Shown: positions 46,009-54,768, counted from the stretch's first letter. The stretch: DNA of 64,000 bases from Granulicella sp. S190 (GCF_009766095.1 NZ_LMUD01000002.1:469120-533119), one strand, 5' to 3'. Translations and numbers: made by a program. Notes: a model not told the origin generated them from the sequence alone.

Positions 46009-46827
46009 CTACGCTCCGCCGCGACGAAGTTCTTTCGTCTTGAGGACGATGAGGTACTCGTAGAAGGCTTGCAGGGTGGCGTAGGTGAGGCCGGCACCCC
46101 CGTCCAGGATGGCGCCCCGGATGAAGGCCATGTAGAGCCACTTGAGAAGGGGCCTGCCGGGGAGGCGGTAGAAGATGGCCTTCTGGTGAAGGCGGCGGGT
46201 GTGGAAGTCGGGGCCGCGCAGGGCAGTGAGGAGGGATGGGTTCTGCAGGCCCTGGTTGCGGACGATCAGCTCGGCCTCCATGGTGGAGTAGAGGTTGTGC
46301 TTTTCCACCCAGTGGGCGATGCCCTTCGAGAAGGGGTAGTGATCGAGGGGATAGCTGAGTTCGGCCACGGGGCCATCTACTTCGAGGACCTCGTTGATGG
46401 CGCGGGTGTATCGCGCTCGCTCAGGGCGGATGAGGCGGATGTAGAAAGGGGAGATCTGGGCGTGTTTCAGCCAGGTGTCGAAGAGGAAGTCTCGGCGGCG
46501 GAGGCGAAAGGCTGAAGTCTGGTCGGGTGCGGCGAGGGTGAGTTGCTGCATCTCGCGGGAGAGCTCGGGGGTGGGGCGTTCGTCGGCGTCGAGGAGGAAG
46601 ACCCAGGGGTGCTTGAAGGGGATGGTGGTCAGCGCGGCGTTGCGATGGGTGGCGTAGTCGTCGAAGGTGCGGGTGTGGATGGTTGCGCCTGCTGCTTTGG
46701 CAATGCTCACCGTGTTGTCGGTGCTGTGGGAGTCGAAGACGTGGATGTCGTCGGACCAGGAGACGGAGGAGAGGCAGTCAGGGAGGTCGTGCTGCTCGTT
46801 GCGGGTAAGGATGAGGACGGAGATCAT
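46009..46827 (-). CDS. Glycosyltransferase family 2, WaaE/KdtX-like
   Basis: A GT-A domain opens the protein (S-V-L-I-L-T-R-N-E) and the metal-binding D-A-D-E motif is at residues 80-83. The segment H-Y-P-F-S-K-G-I-A-H-W-V-E-K-H-N-L-Y-S resembles the lipopolysaccharide core glucosyltransferases of the WaaE/KdtX group. A hydrophobic stretch near residues 225-255 may contact the membrane. It is convergent with the ketoacyl synthase, with one base between the stops. It probably adds a hexose to a lipid-linked acceptor; donor and acceptor are not determinable from sequence. Confidence 0.87.
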   Translation of the reverse strand: MISVLILTRNEQHDLPDCLSSVSWSDDIHVFDSHSTDNTVSIAKAAGATIHTRTFDDYATHRNAALTTIPFKHPWVFLLDADERPTPELSREMQQLTLAAPDQTSAFRLRRRDFLFDTWLKHAQISPFYIRLIRPERARYTRAINEVLEVDGPVAELSYPLDHYPFSKGIAHWVEKHNLYSTMEAELIVRNQGLQNPSLLTALRGPDFHTRRLHQKAIFYRLPGRPLLKWLYMAFIRGAILDGGAGLTYATLQAFYEYLIVLKTKELRRGGA

Positions 46828-46957
46828 CGTTTCCCTGCCGACCTATGTTGTGGGTTTACCGGATTCGACGGCATTGGGTAAATGTGAGAGAGTGTTCGTA
46901 CCTGGGCCAAAGCTATTTCCATCTCTTCCAAACGATACAGGGAGTTGGGGGCATTTC

Positions 46958-48037
46958 GTGAAAAAGACGCCTATGTTTCTGGGTTCAGCGATCGCGTTGA
47001 CGCTGGTGTTTTATATGGCGGCGTACTACCTACTGCCTCCTCCTCCTCCATCCGGAGCGATGGTGGCACTGTTTGCTGCGGTTGCGCTGGCGATCGTCTG
47101 GGGAGTGGGGGCTCTGCTGAATAGACGACAGTCTTCTTCGGAGAAGAAGGGCTCTCCGCCGACGGTGCGCAGCATCTTTCTTTGGGCAGTGCTGGGATTC
47201 GTTGTGGCGCTTTCGGGATGTAATGCGGCTCCACCGACTGCGGCCCCTGCGCCTGCACCCGCTCCCCCACCCTCGCCACCACCACCTCCGCCTGCACCAC
47301 TTCCTCCTCCCGCACCTGCTCCTGCACCACCACCTACTGCTCTCCCCGTCCCTTCTGCCGACCCGGACGAGCCTGCCTCTACGGCCCCTGCGCCACTTCC
47401 CCCTGGGCAGTCCGCAGGCATGGATGCGGCTACGAGCCGTGTCACCGGAACTGCGATCCTGCTTCCGCAGGAGAAGGAGGCGGTTGGGTATGGACTCTAC
47501 AGCTACGCTCTTCTCTCTCATCCGCCTGAGGCAGGCGAGGTTGCACAATATACCGCGTTCCTGAAGGCTCTGGTCGATCTGCCGACGGCTGAAGGACTAG
47601 CGCGCTACGTTCCCAAGAGCCGCATCAATATCACTTCCATCCTGCTGACTGCACCGGACCCGGGATGGGATGGTACAGATGCGGACGCGAAGGTGGCTTT
47701 TATCCTGGCGCATTACGACTATGCGCGCAGTGCGGCGATACGCTCGAGCCTGTCGAGCAAGACGGGAGCGGGACCGGTTCTGGTCTCTGTGCTGCATCCG
47801 ATCGATCCGGCGATGCATCCCCATCCTGTGCTGGTGCAGGATATGTCGCTGGCTCAGCCGAGCCTGATGTCAGCTTACGTTCAGGCATTTGTGAGTCAGG
47901 TAGCCCATGACCGTTTCTGGCAGGAGAGCGCGCTAAGTCAGTTTGCTCTCGGGCTGCGCAACTCTCTCGAGGTTGCAGCAACCGGGCTGAACCTGAGCAA
48001 AGCGGCCGTGGATGGCTGGGTGAAGTTCTTCAAATGA
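46958..48037 (+). CDS. Proline-rich membrane protein of unknown function
   Basis: Two transmembrane helices (about residues 6-27 and 32-50) precede a cytoplasmic loop and a third hydrophobic segment (about 66-85) that ends in a lipobox-like L-S-G-C. A Pro/Ala tract of roughly 60 residues follows (A-P-A-P-A-P-P-P-S-P-P-P-P-P-P), then a folded domain to residue 359. The Pro/Ala tract looks like a spacer reaching across the periplasm. GTG 46958 is chosen, with GGGGG upstream; frames reaching further left overlap the glycosyltransferase gene. It lies 4 bases from the stop of the converging ketoacyl synthase. The C-terminal domain has no recognised motif. Confidence 0.7.
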   Translation: MKKTPMFLGSAIALTLVFYMAAYYLLPPPPPSGAMVALFAAVALAIVWGVGALLNRRQSSSEKKGSPPTVRSIFLWAVLGFVVALSGCNAAPPTAAPAPAPAPPPSPPPPPPAPLPPPAPAPAPPPTALPVPSADPDEPASTAPAPLPPGQSAGMDAATSRVTGTAILLPQEKEAVGYGLYSYALLSHPPEAGEVAQYTAFLKALVDLPTAEGLARYVPKSRINITSILLTAPDPGWDGTDADAKVAFILAHYDYARSAAIRSSLSSKTGAGPVLVSVLHPIDPAMHPHPVLVQDMSLAQPSLMSAYVQAFVSQVAHDRFWQESALSQFALGLRNSLEVAATGLNLSKAAVDGWVKFFK

Positions 48038-48041
48038 CGAG

Positions 48042-49280
48042 TCACTCGGCGTAGGGGCGGAGCGCGAGGACAGCGTTGAGTCCTCCGAAGGCGAGGGAGT
48101 TTGAGAGGGCCAGCTTCGGAGAGGCTTTGCGCGGGGCGCCGAGGATGATGTCGAGATCGATGGTTGGGTCGATTTGTGTCACTCCCGCGTTGGCGGGGAG
48201 GAGATCTTCGTGAAGCGCGAGGATGGTGGCGAGAGCTTCGAGGGCTCCGCTGGCTCCGATGGAGTGGCCGTGGAGGGATTTGGTGGAGCTGATGGGGATC
48301 TTTGTGGCACGCGTGCCGAAGACCTGGTGGATGGCGGCGGCTTCGGTGGTGTCGTTGACCTGGGTGCCGGTGCCGTGGGCGCTGAGGTAGCCGACCTCGT
48401 CGGGTGAGGCGTTGGCGTCTTTGAGCGCGATGCGCATGGCAGCGGCTGCGCCGTCGGGGTGGGGCTGGGTGATGTGGCTGGCGTCGGCGGAGCTGCCGGT
48501 TCCTACGATCTCGGCGTAGATGTGGGCGTTGCGAGACTTTGCGGATTCGAGGGTTTCGAGGGTGAACATGGCCGCCCCCTCGCCGAGGGTCATGCCGTCG
48601 CGGTCGGCGGAGAAGGGGCGGCACTGGGTGGGGGAGACGACGCGCATGCTGTCCCAGGCGCGGAGGAAGCCGAAGGTGAGCGGGGCTTCGTGGCCTCCGG
48701 TGATGGCGGCGTCGATCATGCCGGCGCGGATCATCTGGAAGGCGAGGCCGATGGCGTGGGTGCCGGAGGCGCAGGCAGTGGAGATGTTGATGGATGGTCC
48801 GGTGATCTTCTGGTCGATGGAGATGTTGCTGGCTCCGGCTGAGGCCATGGTGCGGACGACGGTGAGGGGATGAACGCGGGCGTCGCGGGTGTAGAGCTTG
48901 TTGGTTTCGGTCTCTTCGGCCTGACGGCCGCCACAGGCGCAGCCGACGATGATGGCGATCTTGTCTGGTGCGTAGTGGCTGGTTAGCTGGGATTCTGCGG
49001 CGGCCTGACGGGCGGCTACGACGGCGAAGTGGACGGTGCGGTCGGTGGCGGTGAGGATGCCGGATTCGAGGTGCTGGCTGGCGTCGAAGTTTTTGACGGC
49101 GGCAGTCTGGGTGAAGCGGAGGCCCTGGGTGTTGTCGTGAGCTTCGCGGGCGGGGGCTTCGGGATAGGGCGGGAACGGGGAGATGCCGGTGGTGCCGGCG
49201 AAGAGCGAGGTGCGGAACTCCGCGACGGTGTTGCCGATGGGGGTGATGCATCCGAGGCCGGTGACTACGACACGATTCAC
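48042..49280 (-). CDS. Beta-ketoacyl-ACP synthase, second copy
   Basis: Thiolase-fold synthase with intact triad: Cys170 in S-T-A-C-A-S-G-T-H, His302 in S-A-H-G-T-G-T and His339 in S-L-H-G-H-S-I-G-A. The motif A-H-G-T-G-T-Q-V-N-D and the divergent N-terminal third resemble synthases of secondary-metabolite clusters more than housekeeping FabF. The GTG start (49280) has AGGAG about 7 bases upstream; longer starts are less likely. It lies on the same strand as the ACP, FAD oxidoreductase and type III PKS genes, separated from them by the phosphatase and two repeat arrays. It probably provides the acyl chain for that pathway. Confidence 0.88.
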   Translation of the reverse strand: MNRVVVTGLGCITPIGNTVAEFRTSLFAGTTGISPFPPYPEAPAREAHDNTQGLRFTQTAAVKNFDASQHLESGILTATDRTVHFAVVAARQAAAESQLTSHYAPDKIAIIVGCACGGRQAEETETNKLYTRDARVHPLTVVRTMASAGASNISIDQKITGPSINISTACASGTHAIGLAFQMIRAGMIDAAITGGHEAPLTFGFLRAWDSMRVVSPTQCRPFSADRDGMTLGEGAAMFTLETLESAKSRNAHIYAEIVGTGSSADASHITQPHPDGAAAAMRIALKDANASPDEVGYLSAHGTGTQVNDTTEAAAIHQVFGTRATKIPISSTKSLHGHSIGASGALEALATILALHEDLLPANAGVTQIDPTIDLDIILGAPRKASPKLALSNSLAFGGLNAVLALRPYAE

Positions 49281-49650
49281 TTCTTCTCCTGGTGGTGCTC
49301 TGGTGATTGTAGTTTCTTGGAGGGGCGGGTACCCCCTCCCCCCTCTCGTTGAAGGGGTATTTTGCAGCGAAGACGCTTGTTTTGTTTGGTTTGCAGGAGA
49401 GGTATGCCGGTAAAATACTCTATTGAAAGGGGTTGATCGCAAAATACTTGTTATCAACAGGTTAGGGACTTTATTTTTGTGGCTCGTTAGTATGGTTCGT
49501 CTTGCATCTATTTTATCTAGTCGGGTGGAATTGATGCGCCACGTGATTGTGCAGTGGGGAGAGGCGTTTGGGTGTTTCGGGTCTTGACAGCGATTGTGGG
49601 TGGTCGTGGAGCGAGGCAGTGATCAGGCGGCGCCCTGAGTGGCAAGCAAC
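49281..49650. other. Upstream region of the second ketoacyl synthase
   Basis: The first 200 bases probably hold the minus-strand promoter of the synthase. An AT-rich stretch at 49405-49520 fits this, but no unambiguous boxes were found. No gene or ordered repeat is seen before the repeat array that starts near 49651. Confidence 0.35.
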
Positions 49651-50155
49651 TGCAGATTCCTCCGCTTCGCTGCGGGATGGACAAACAAGAGGACAATCAA
49701 CTGCAACTGCGGGGATCCTTCGACTGCGCCTCTCGCAAAGTGAGCGAGAGGCTTCGCTCAGGATGACGGTTGTGGGGTTGGGAGGGAGGTGGCGGGGGCA
49801 ACCGCAGATTCCTCTGCTTCGCTTCGGAATGACAACAAAAGAACAGGCAACTGCAACTGCGCAACCGCAACCGCAACTGCAACTGCAACTGCAACTGCAA
49901 CTGCAACTGCAACTGCAACTGCAACTGCAACTGCAACTACGGGGATCCTTCGACTGCGCCTCTCGCAAAGTGCGCGAGAGGCTTCGCTCAGGATGACGGT
50001 TGTGGGGGCGGGGATGTGGTGGCGGGGGTAACAGCAGATTCCTCTGCTTCGCTTCGGAATGACAACAAAAGAACAGGCAACTGCAACTGCTTTAGAGGCA
50101 AAACAATGCGGGGGCTCTCCACTTCGCTGCGCTTCGGTCGAGATGACGGCTTTTT
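49651..50155 (+). repeat. Repeat array, family C, three tandem units
   Basis: Each unit has three parts. The first is G-A-T-T-C-C-T-C-t-G-C-T-T-C-G-C-t-t-C-G-G-A-A-T-G-A-C. The second is a variable run of GCAACT hexamers. The third is G-G-G-G-A-T-C-C-T-T-C-G-A-C-T-G-C-G-C-C with hairpin CCTCTCGC / GCGAGAGG, then G-C-T-T-C-G-C-T-C-A-G-G-A-T-G-A-C-G-G. Units start near 49654, 49807 and 50036; the third ends in a different block (C-T-C-C-A-C-T-T-C-G-C-T-G-C-G-C-T-T-C-G-G-T-C-G). No gene is present. Confidence 0.85.
49847..49938 (+). repeat. GCAACT hexanucleotide microsatellite
   Basis: Two GCAACT units, two stray bases, two GCAACC units and then eleven uninterrupted GCAACT units. The same hexamer is present in 2 to 3 copies in the neighbouring units, so this is probably a slippage expansion inside the second family C unit. 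Apparent proteins of alternating Gln-Leu or Ser-Cys residues in this tract are artefacts. Confidence 0.9.
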
Positions 50156-50203
50156 GGTGGTGGTGGTGGAGGTGGTGGTGTAGGGGCCGAGGGGACAAAC
50201 GCT

Positions 50204-51526
50204 TTAGGGAGTTGTCGGGGCGGTGGGGTGGTGGCTTTGATAGTCGCAGATGAGGAGGGTGAGGTCGTCGTTCTGGGATTGGGAGGACCAGCGTTCGAGG
50301 GACGAGATGATTTGGGTGGAGGCTTCTTCGGCGGGAAGGTAGCCGGTCTCCTGCAGGAGGGCGTGGAGGCGGTTCGATCCGAACTCTTCGCCTTGCAGGT
50401 TGACGGCTTCGAGGAGGCCGTCGGTGTAGAGGAGGAGGCGGTCGCCGGGTTCCAGGAGGTAGTCGGCGGTGGTGTAGGTGGCGAAGGTGAAGGCTGCCAG
50501 CATGAGTCCGTTCTCGGTGAGCTCGATGACGTCTCCTCCGCGCAGTAACAACATGGGTGGATGCGCGGCGGCGGAGTAGCGCAGGGTCGAGGATTCGGCG
50601 TCGAGGTAGACGTAGGCGGCGGTGACGAACTGCTCCTGGGTGTTGCCGCAGAGGACTGTGTTCATTCCGGCGAGGAGCTGGGCGGGGTCGGCTGCATTGG
50701 CGCGCTGTGAGGTGGCGGCGAGTTTGACCATGGAGGCGATGAGCGCAGCGGGGACGCCGTGGCCGGAGACGTCGGCGATGAGCAGGCCTGCCTGGGCCTC
50801 GTCGGTTATGAGGAAGTCGTAGAAGTCTCCTGCGACGGCGGTCATGGGGACATAACGTGCGGCGACGTGGAAGTGAGCGGATTGGGGGTAGGCCGGTGGG
50901 AGGATGGAGGTCTGGATGCGGCGGGCGATCTCGAGCTCTTTCTGGAGAGCGTTGAATTGTTGATCGCGATGGAGGCTGCGCCTTGCAGCGACGTAGCCGA
51001 GAGCTGCGAGGAAGAAGGCGAACCCGACGGGCTCTTTCTGCGGGAAGCGGGCGAAGACCCCGGCGATGTTGTCGTAGAGAGCAAATGCGACGAAGACCAG
51101 AATGCCCAGCCTGACGATAGTGAAGTCTTTGTCGACCTGCTTGCGCCGGATCGATTCCATGGTCAGGGCGGCGAGCATGGTGATTACGATCGCGTTGTTG
51201 ATGTAGACGAAGATCAGCGAGTTGCCGAGCCAGAGGTTTCCTATGCTGATGCAGAGAAACGGAATTGTAAGGAACGTGGCGATCCTGCGACCGCGAAGGC
51301 CTATAAACCCTGCTTCAGCGAAGTAAAAGAAGCCCGGGATGGGGACCAGAAAATTAGCAGCGTTCGGCAGCCGGTAGAAGAAGGCTTCGTGTGGCATGAG
51401 CAGACGAGAGAATCCCGCATTGAGCCATAAGCGCGTTCCGTAAAAGATTGCGAAGAGAGCGAGCCAGAAGAGTACGGCGTCGAACTTGCGGCTGAGGAAG
51501 GCGAAGGCCATCGAGACCAGTCCCAT
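50204..51526 (-). CDS. Membrane-bound PP2C-type (SpoIIE/RsbU) serine phosphatase
   Basis: Five to six transmembrane helices occupy residues 1-180, a short coiled linker follows, and residues 200-430 form the SpoIIE phosphatase domain. Metal-binding aspartates are at 234 (A-G-D-F-Y-D), 252 (A-D-V-S-G-H-G), 369 (Y-T-D-G-L-L-E-A) and 421 (N-D-D-L-T-L-L). Such enzymes dephosphorylate anti-anti-sigma factors or similar targets in response to signals sensed by the membrane part. ATG 51526 is the only standard start. However, upstream codons back to about 51601 read like a further transmembrane segment of the same protein, so the N terminus may be truncated or start at a rare codon. Family C arrays lie on both sides. 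Confidence 0.85.
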   Translation of the reverse strand: MGLVSMAFAFLSRKFDAVLFWLALFAIFYGTRLWLNAGFSRLLMPHEAFFYRLPNAANFLVPIPGFFYFAEAGFIGLRGRRIATFLTIPFLCISIGNLWLGNSLIFVYINNAIVITMLAALTMESIRRKQVDKDFTIVRLGILVFVAFALYDNIAGVFARFPQKEPVGFAFFLAALGYVAARRSLHRDQQFNALQKELEIARRIQTSILPPAYPQSAHFHVAARYVPMTAVAGDFYDFLITDEAQAGLLIADVSGHGVPAALIASMVKLAATSQRANAADPAQLLAGMNTVLCGNTQEQFVTAAYVYLDAESSTLRYSAAAHPPMLLLRGGDVIELTENGLMLAAFTFATYTTADYLLEPGDRLLLYTDGLLEAVNLQGEEFGSNRLHALLQETGYLPAEEASTQIISSLERWSSQSQNDDLTLLICDYQSHHPTAPTTP

Positions 51527-51689
51527 GGTGATGAAGGCCGCGCCAAGGAAGAGGTAGAGCTCGTTGTGGCGGAAGATTTCGAGGACCTGGGTGCCGGTCA
51601 GATGAGGTGGCCTCCGTGTACGAGCGAATGATACACGGGGTGGGCGTGGTCAGGGTGTGGTCAGGGCGTGGACGTTGGGTGGCGGAGGT

Positions 51690-51960
51690 AGCCGCAGATT
51701 CCTCTGCTTCGCTTCGGAATGACAACAAGAAAACGGGCAACTGCAGATGCAACTACAACTGCAAGTACAGATGCAACTGCAACTGCGGATGCAAATACGG
51801 GGATGCTTCGACTGCGCCTCTCGCGAAGTGCGCGAGAGGCTTCGCTCAGGATGACGGTAGTTGGGGGAGGGTGGGTAAAGGTGGTGGCGGGGCAAACAGC
51901 AGATTCCTCCGCTGCGCTGCGGAATGACAAACAAAAGGGAATGACAACAATAAAACACAC
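51690..51960 (+). repeat. Repeat array, family C, second cluster of two units
   Basis: Unit 4 (near 51697) carries both conserved blocks, and unit 5 (near 51904) only the first. Between the blocks of unit 4 lies a degenerate hexamer tract with GCAACT, GCAGAT and GCAAGT variants. The orientation is the same as the array at 49651-50155. Together with flanking low-information sequence it fills the gap between the phosphatase and ACP genes. Confidence 0.82.
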
Positions 51961-52004
51961 AACGGCAGATGAAATTGCAAGCAGGGAAAGCTATTGAGGG
52001 AACG

Positions 52005-52262
52005 CTAGGGGGTGGGGATGGGGGCGGGAGCGGAGGTAAGTTTGGTGACGCCTTCGACCATGTCGCCTACGGTGCGGAGGGTGCTGAGGGCTTCGTCGGG
52101 GATCTCGATGTTGAAGGCCTCTTCGACCTCGAAGGAGATGTTGATCTTGTCGAGGGAGTCGATGTTGAGCTCGTCGAAGGTGTTGGCGAGAGAGATGGAG
52201 TCCGCGGGGATGCTCTTTGATTTGGCGATGATGTCGATGCAGCGCGTGGCGATTTCGTTCAT
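52005..52262 (-). CDS. Acyl carrier protein
   Basis: The 85-residue protein is a four-helix ACP. Ser36 in N-I-D-S-L-D-K-I is the site for the phosphopantetheine arm. The acidic helix II (S-F-E-V-E-E-A-F-N-I-E-I) that docks partner synthases follows, and a Pro-rich tail ends the protein. It is not adjacent to the usual fabD/fabG genes. It lies 89 bases downstream of the FAD oxidoreductase and in line with the type III PKS gene, so it is probably a dedicated carrier for this pathway, working with one or both ketoacyl synthases. Confidence 0.92.
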   Translation of the reverse strand: MNEIATRCIDIIAKSKSIPADSISLANTFDELNIDSLDKINISFEVEEAFNIEIPDEALSTLRTVGDMVEGVTKLTSAPAPIPTP

Positions 52263-52351
52263 GTGGTTCGGCTTCCTCGGGGATACCTCAACTTACAGGG
52301 TGTCGTGGGCCACTGTAAAGGTTGTGGGGCTGCCCTGATTAACTTTAGCTG

Positions 52352-53491
52352 TCAGCAGGTGTAATCCGGTTGGAGGCGGTTCGTCAATACCGCGAAGGGG
52401 CAGTTGCGATGGCCGATATGGACGTGGAGCAGATGTTCGAAGAGAAGCGGGTGGCGTTCGAAGGTGTTGAGGGTGAGGGTGCGGAGGTGAGGGAAGCGGT
52501 CCAGCAAGAGGAGACTGCGGGACATGATACGGGCAGGACGCTGGATGCTGCTGTGAGCGCGCTGGTAGGAGGCGAGGTTGCCGGTGTGAAGGGCGTGTGC
52601 AAGAGCTGCGGCTTGACTGAAGCCGAGGCCGAGTCCGGAGCCGGTGATAGCGTCGACGGAGCCGGAGGCGTCTCCTATGAGGGCGATGTTGTTTGCGGTG
52701 ACGCGGCGGAGGGTGCGGTTGAGGGAGATGGATCCGCGGGGCGAGCCACTGGGAGTTGCCGCGGTGAGTTGATGCTGGAGAGCGGGGAACTGGGCTAAGG
52801 CGTGTTCCGTGGAGGGAGTTTTTTGGTTGGAGACGAAGGCTACGCAGACCTCGTGCGGGGAGGTGGGTGTGACGTAGGCCTGGCCGTAGTTGCTCCAGTA
52901 GACCTCGACGAAGTTGGTCCAGGGGGCGATGGTGTAGTGCTGACGCAGGCCGATGCGGCGCGAGTGGGTCGTCGATGCGGTGAGGCCGGACCAGGCAGCG
53001 ATGCGGGAGTGGTGGCCGTCGGCACCGATGAGGTAGCGGGTGCGGAGGGTTTGGCGGTTGGTGCGGATGAGGTGGCCGGAGGTGGTGGGTTCGATGCTTT
53101 GAACGGAGTGCTGCCAGTGGAAGCGGACGCCGAGGCTGAGGGCGCGATCGAGAAGGAGTTGATGGAGGACGGTGCGGCGAATGCCTCGGCCGAGAGTTGC
53201 GGGAAAGCTGGCTTCGGTGGTGGTTTGCTCGTTGAGGAAGCGGATGCCACGGAGGGGGTGGGTTTCGATACTGCGAAGATCGTGATTGAGATTGAAGCCG
53301 AGGTTGGTGAGAGAGCAGAGGGCGTCGGGAAGGAGGCCTTCGCCGCAGGCCTTGTCGATAGGAGGCTGCATGGCGTCAACGACTTCGACGTGTAGGCCTT
53401 TGCGTGCGGAGGCGATAGCAGCAGCGAGACCGGCGGGGCCTGCGCCCACGATGAGGACCTCCGGTTGCGTTGGAGAGGTGTTGAATGGCAT
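52352..53491 (-). CDS. FAD-dependent oxidoreductase, geranylgeranyl-reductase-like
   Basis: The dinucleotide-binding motif V-L-I-V-G-A-G-P-A-G-L-A-A-A opens the protein (residues 12-25). A-C-G-E-G-L-L-P near residue 48, L-I-G-A-D-G-H-H-S near 160 and A-L-I-G-D-A-S-G-S-V-D near 285 complete the PHBH-type FAD signature set. Members hydroxylate aromatic compounds or reduce prenyl chains. Placed directly between the type III PKS and ACP genes, a role as tailoring hydroxylase of the polyketide ring is likely. The 379-residue length is normal. No NAD(P)H-specific motif was distinguished. Confidence 0.88.
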   Translation of the reverse strand: MPFNTSPTQPEVLIVGAGPAGLAAAIASARKGLHVEVVDAMQPPIDKACGEGLLPDALCSLTNLGFNLNHDLRSIETHPLRGIRFLNEQTTTEASFPATLGRGIRRTVLHQLLLDRALSLGVRFHWQHSVQSIEPTTSGHLIRTNRQTLRTRYLIGADGHHSRIAAWSGLTASTTHSRRIGLRQHYTIAPWTNFVEVYWSNYGQAYVTPTSPHEVCVAFVSNQKTPSTEHALAQFPALQHQLTAATPSGSPRGSISLNRTLRRVTANNIALIGDASGSVDAITGSGLGLGFSQAAALAHALHTGNLASYQRAHSSIQRPARIMSRSLLLLDRFPHLRTLTLNTFERHPLLFEHLLHVHIGHRNCPFAVLTNRLQPDYTC

Positions 53492-53632
53492 GGAGAGCTG
53501 CGTCCTTCCTGAGATATGACGCGATAGGAGGGGAGAAGATACGGGGGGTTACAAGCAAATGACGAAAGTGAGACCAGAGTGTGACGGGAGGGGAACGATC
53601 AGGGAGTGGTTGTTCATGGAGTGCAAACAGAA

Positions 53633-53659
53633 CGGCTGAATCCTGTGTGGATTCAGCCG
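53633..53659 (-). terminator. Hairpin after the type III PKS gene
   Basis: A perfect 11-bp stem (CGGCTGAATCC with GGATTCAGCCG) closes a 5-base loop 33 bases beyond the stop codon. On the minus strand it is followed by TTCTGTTT, a modest T-rich run. It could terminate the PKS transcript or give partial read-through to the FAD gene. Confidence 0.6.
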
Positions 53660-53691
53660 CTGTGCTTTGATGCGAGGGTCTTAGTTGGCTG

Positions 53692-54768
53692 CTACCACTG
53701 GAGGAGAACGAGCTCAGAGCAGAAGGCGGGACCCATGGCAGCGAGGATGCTGTAGGTGCCGGGTTTGCCGGGGTTGTTGACGAGCACGTCTTCGAGGACG
53801 GCGAGGACGGAGGCGGCGGAGAGGTTGCCGACCTCGCGGAGGCTGCGCCATGAGGCCTCGAGGGCGTTTTCCGGGAGGTTGAGGGTGGTCTCCATCGCTT
53901 CGAGGACCTTGGGGCCACCGGAGTGGAAGATGTAGCTCGAGATGTCGTCGAGGGCGAGGTTGTTGTCGGTGAGGAAGGATTCGACGTTTCCGCGGAGATG
54001 TTCGTTGACGACCTTGGGGACGTCGGGGGAGAGGACGATCTTGAAGCCCATGTCTCCGATGTCCCAGCCCATGATGTGTTCGGTGTGGCGGTAGAAGGTG
54101 GAGCGGGTGTCGAGAATCTTCGGGCCGGAGATGCAGGTGGCACAGGTGCGCTTGGCGAGCGCGGTATCGCTGCCTGCGATGACGACGGCTGCTGCGCCGT
54201 CGCCGAAGAGGCCGCAGGAGATGAGGTTGGCGATGGACTGGTCGTTGTCCTGCCAGGTGAGGGAGCAGAGCTCGACCGAGAGGAGCAGAGCGTACTGGTT
54301 GGGGAAGGCGCGGACGTAGTCTGAGGCGCGGGAGATGCCTGCTGCTCCGGCGACGCAGCCGAGTCCGAAGATGGGCGTGCGCTTGACGCTGGTGGGGAAG
54401 GGCATGCGATTGATGAGGCGCGCGTCGATGGTGGGGCTGGCGATGCCGGTGACGGAGGCGAAGAAGATGGCGGAGATATCGGCGGGGGTGAGGCCGACGC
54501 GGGCGAGCGCGGTGTCGATGGCCTTTTCGCCGAGCTCGACGGCGGCTATGATCCAGGCGTCGTTGGTGGGGCCGAAGCCGGAGAGGTTCTCATAGACATC
54601 GAGGGGGAAGACGAGGTTGCGGAAGTCGACGCCGCAGTTGACGAAGAGCCGGTTGATGAGCCGGGGCTCTTCCATGCGGTCCTGCCAGCGGGCCGTGAGT
54701 GCTTCAGAGATTTGTGACTGGGAGTAGCGATGAGGGGGGTAGGCCGTGCCGACAGATGCAATACGCAT
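53692..54768 (-). CDS. Type III polyketide synthase (chalcone/stilbene synthase fold)
   Basis: These homodimeric enzymes extend an acyl starter with malonyl units and cyclise it without an ACP-bound chain. The triad is complete: Cys138 in G-L-G-C-V-A-G-A-A-G, His282 in I-F-H-S-G-G-P-K and Asn315 in V-G-N-L-S-A-A-S. The 358-residue length is standard. The start ATG is at the end of a 152-base gap to the exported protein gene. Bacterial relatives with long acyl starters make alkylresorcinols or alkylpyrones. The nearby ACP, ketoacyl synthases and FAD enzyme fit a modified long-chain phenolic lipid. The product is inferred, not shown. Confidence 0.93.
   Translation of the reverse strand: MRIASVGTAYPPHRYSQSQISEALTARWQDRMEEPRLINRLFVNCGVDFRNLVFPLDVYENLSGFGPTNDAWIIAAVELGEKAIDTALARVGLTPADISAIFFASVTGIASPTIDARLINRMPFPTSVKRTPIFGLGCVAGAAGISRASDYVRAFPNQYALLLSVELCSLTWQDNDQSIANLISCGLFGDGAAAVVIAGSDTALAKRTCATCISGPKILDTRSTFYRHTEHIMGWDIGDMGFKIVLSPDVPKVVNEHLRGNVESFLTDNNLALDDISSYIFHSGGPKVLEAMETTLNLPENALEASWRSLREVGNLSAASVLAVLEDVLVNNPGKPGTYSILAAMGPAFCSELVLLQW

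Noticed and set aside
47938..49251. Minus-strand frame rich in Arg, His and Pro overlapping the second ketoacyl synthase
   Set aside because: It is an out-of-frame shadow of a gene with an intact Cys-His-His triad; the composition is not protein-like.
49697..49968. Apparent proteins of alternating Gln-Leu or Ser-Cys residues
   Set aside because: They are translations of the GCAACT microsatellite and the family C repeats, have no ribosome-binding site, and occur in several frames at once.
49651..50155. Possible CRISPR array
   Set aside because: Units are long, unequal and contain internal hexamers. There are no uniform short repeats with unique spacers, and no cas genes.
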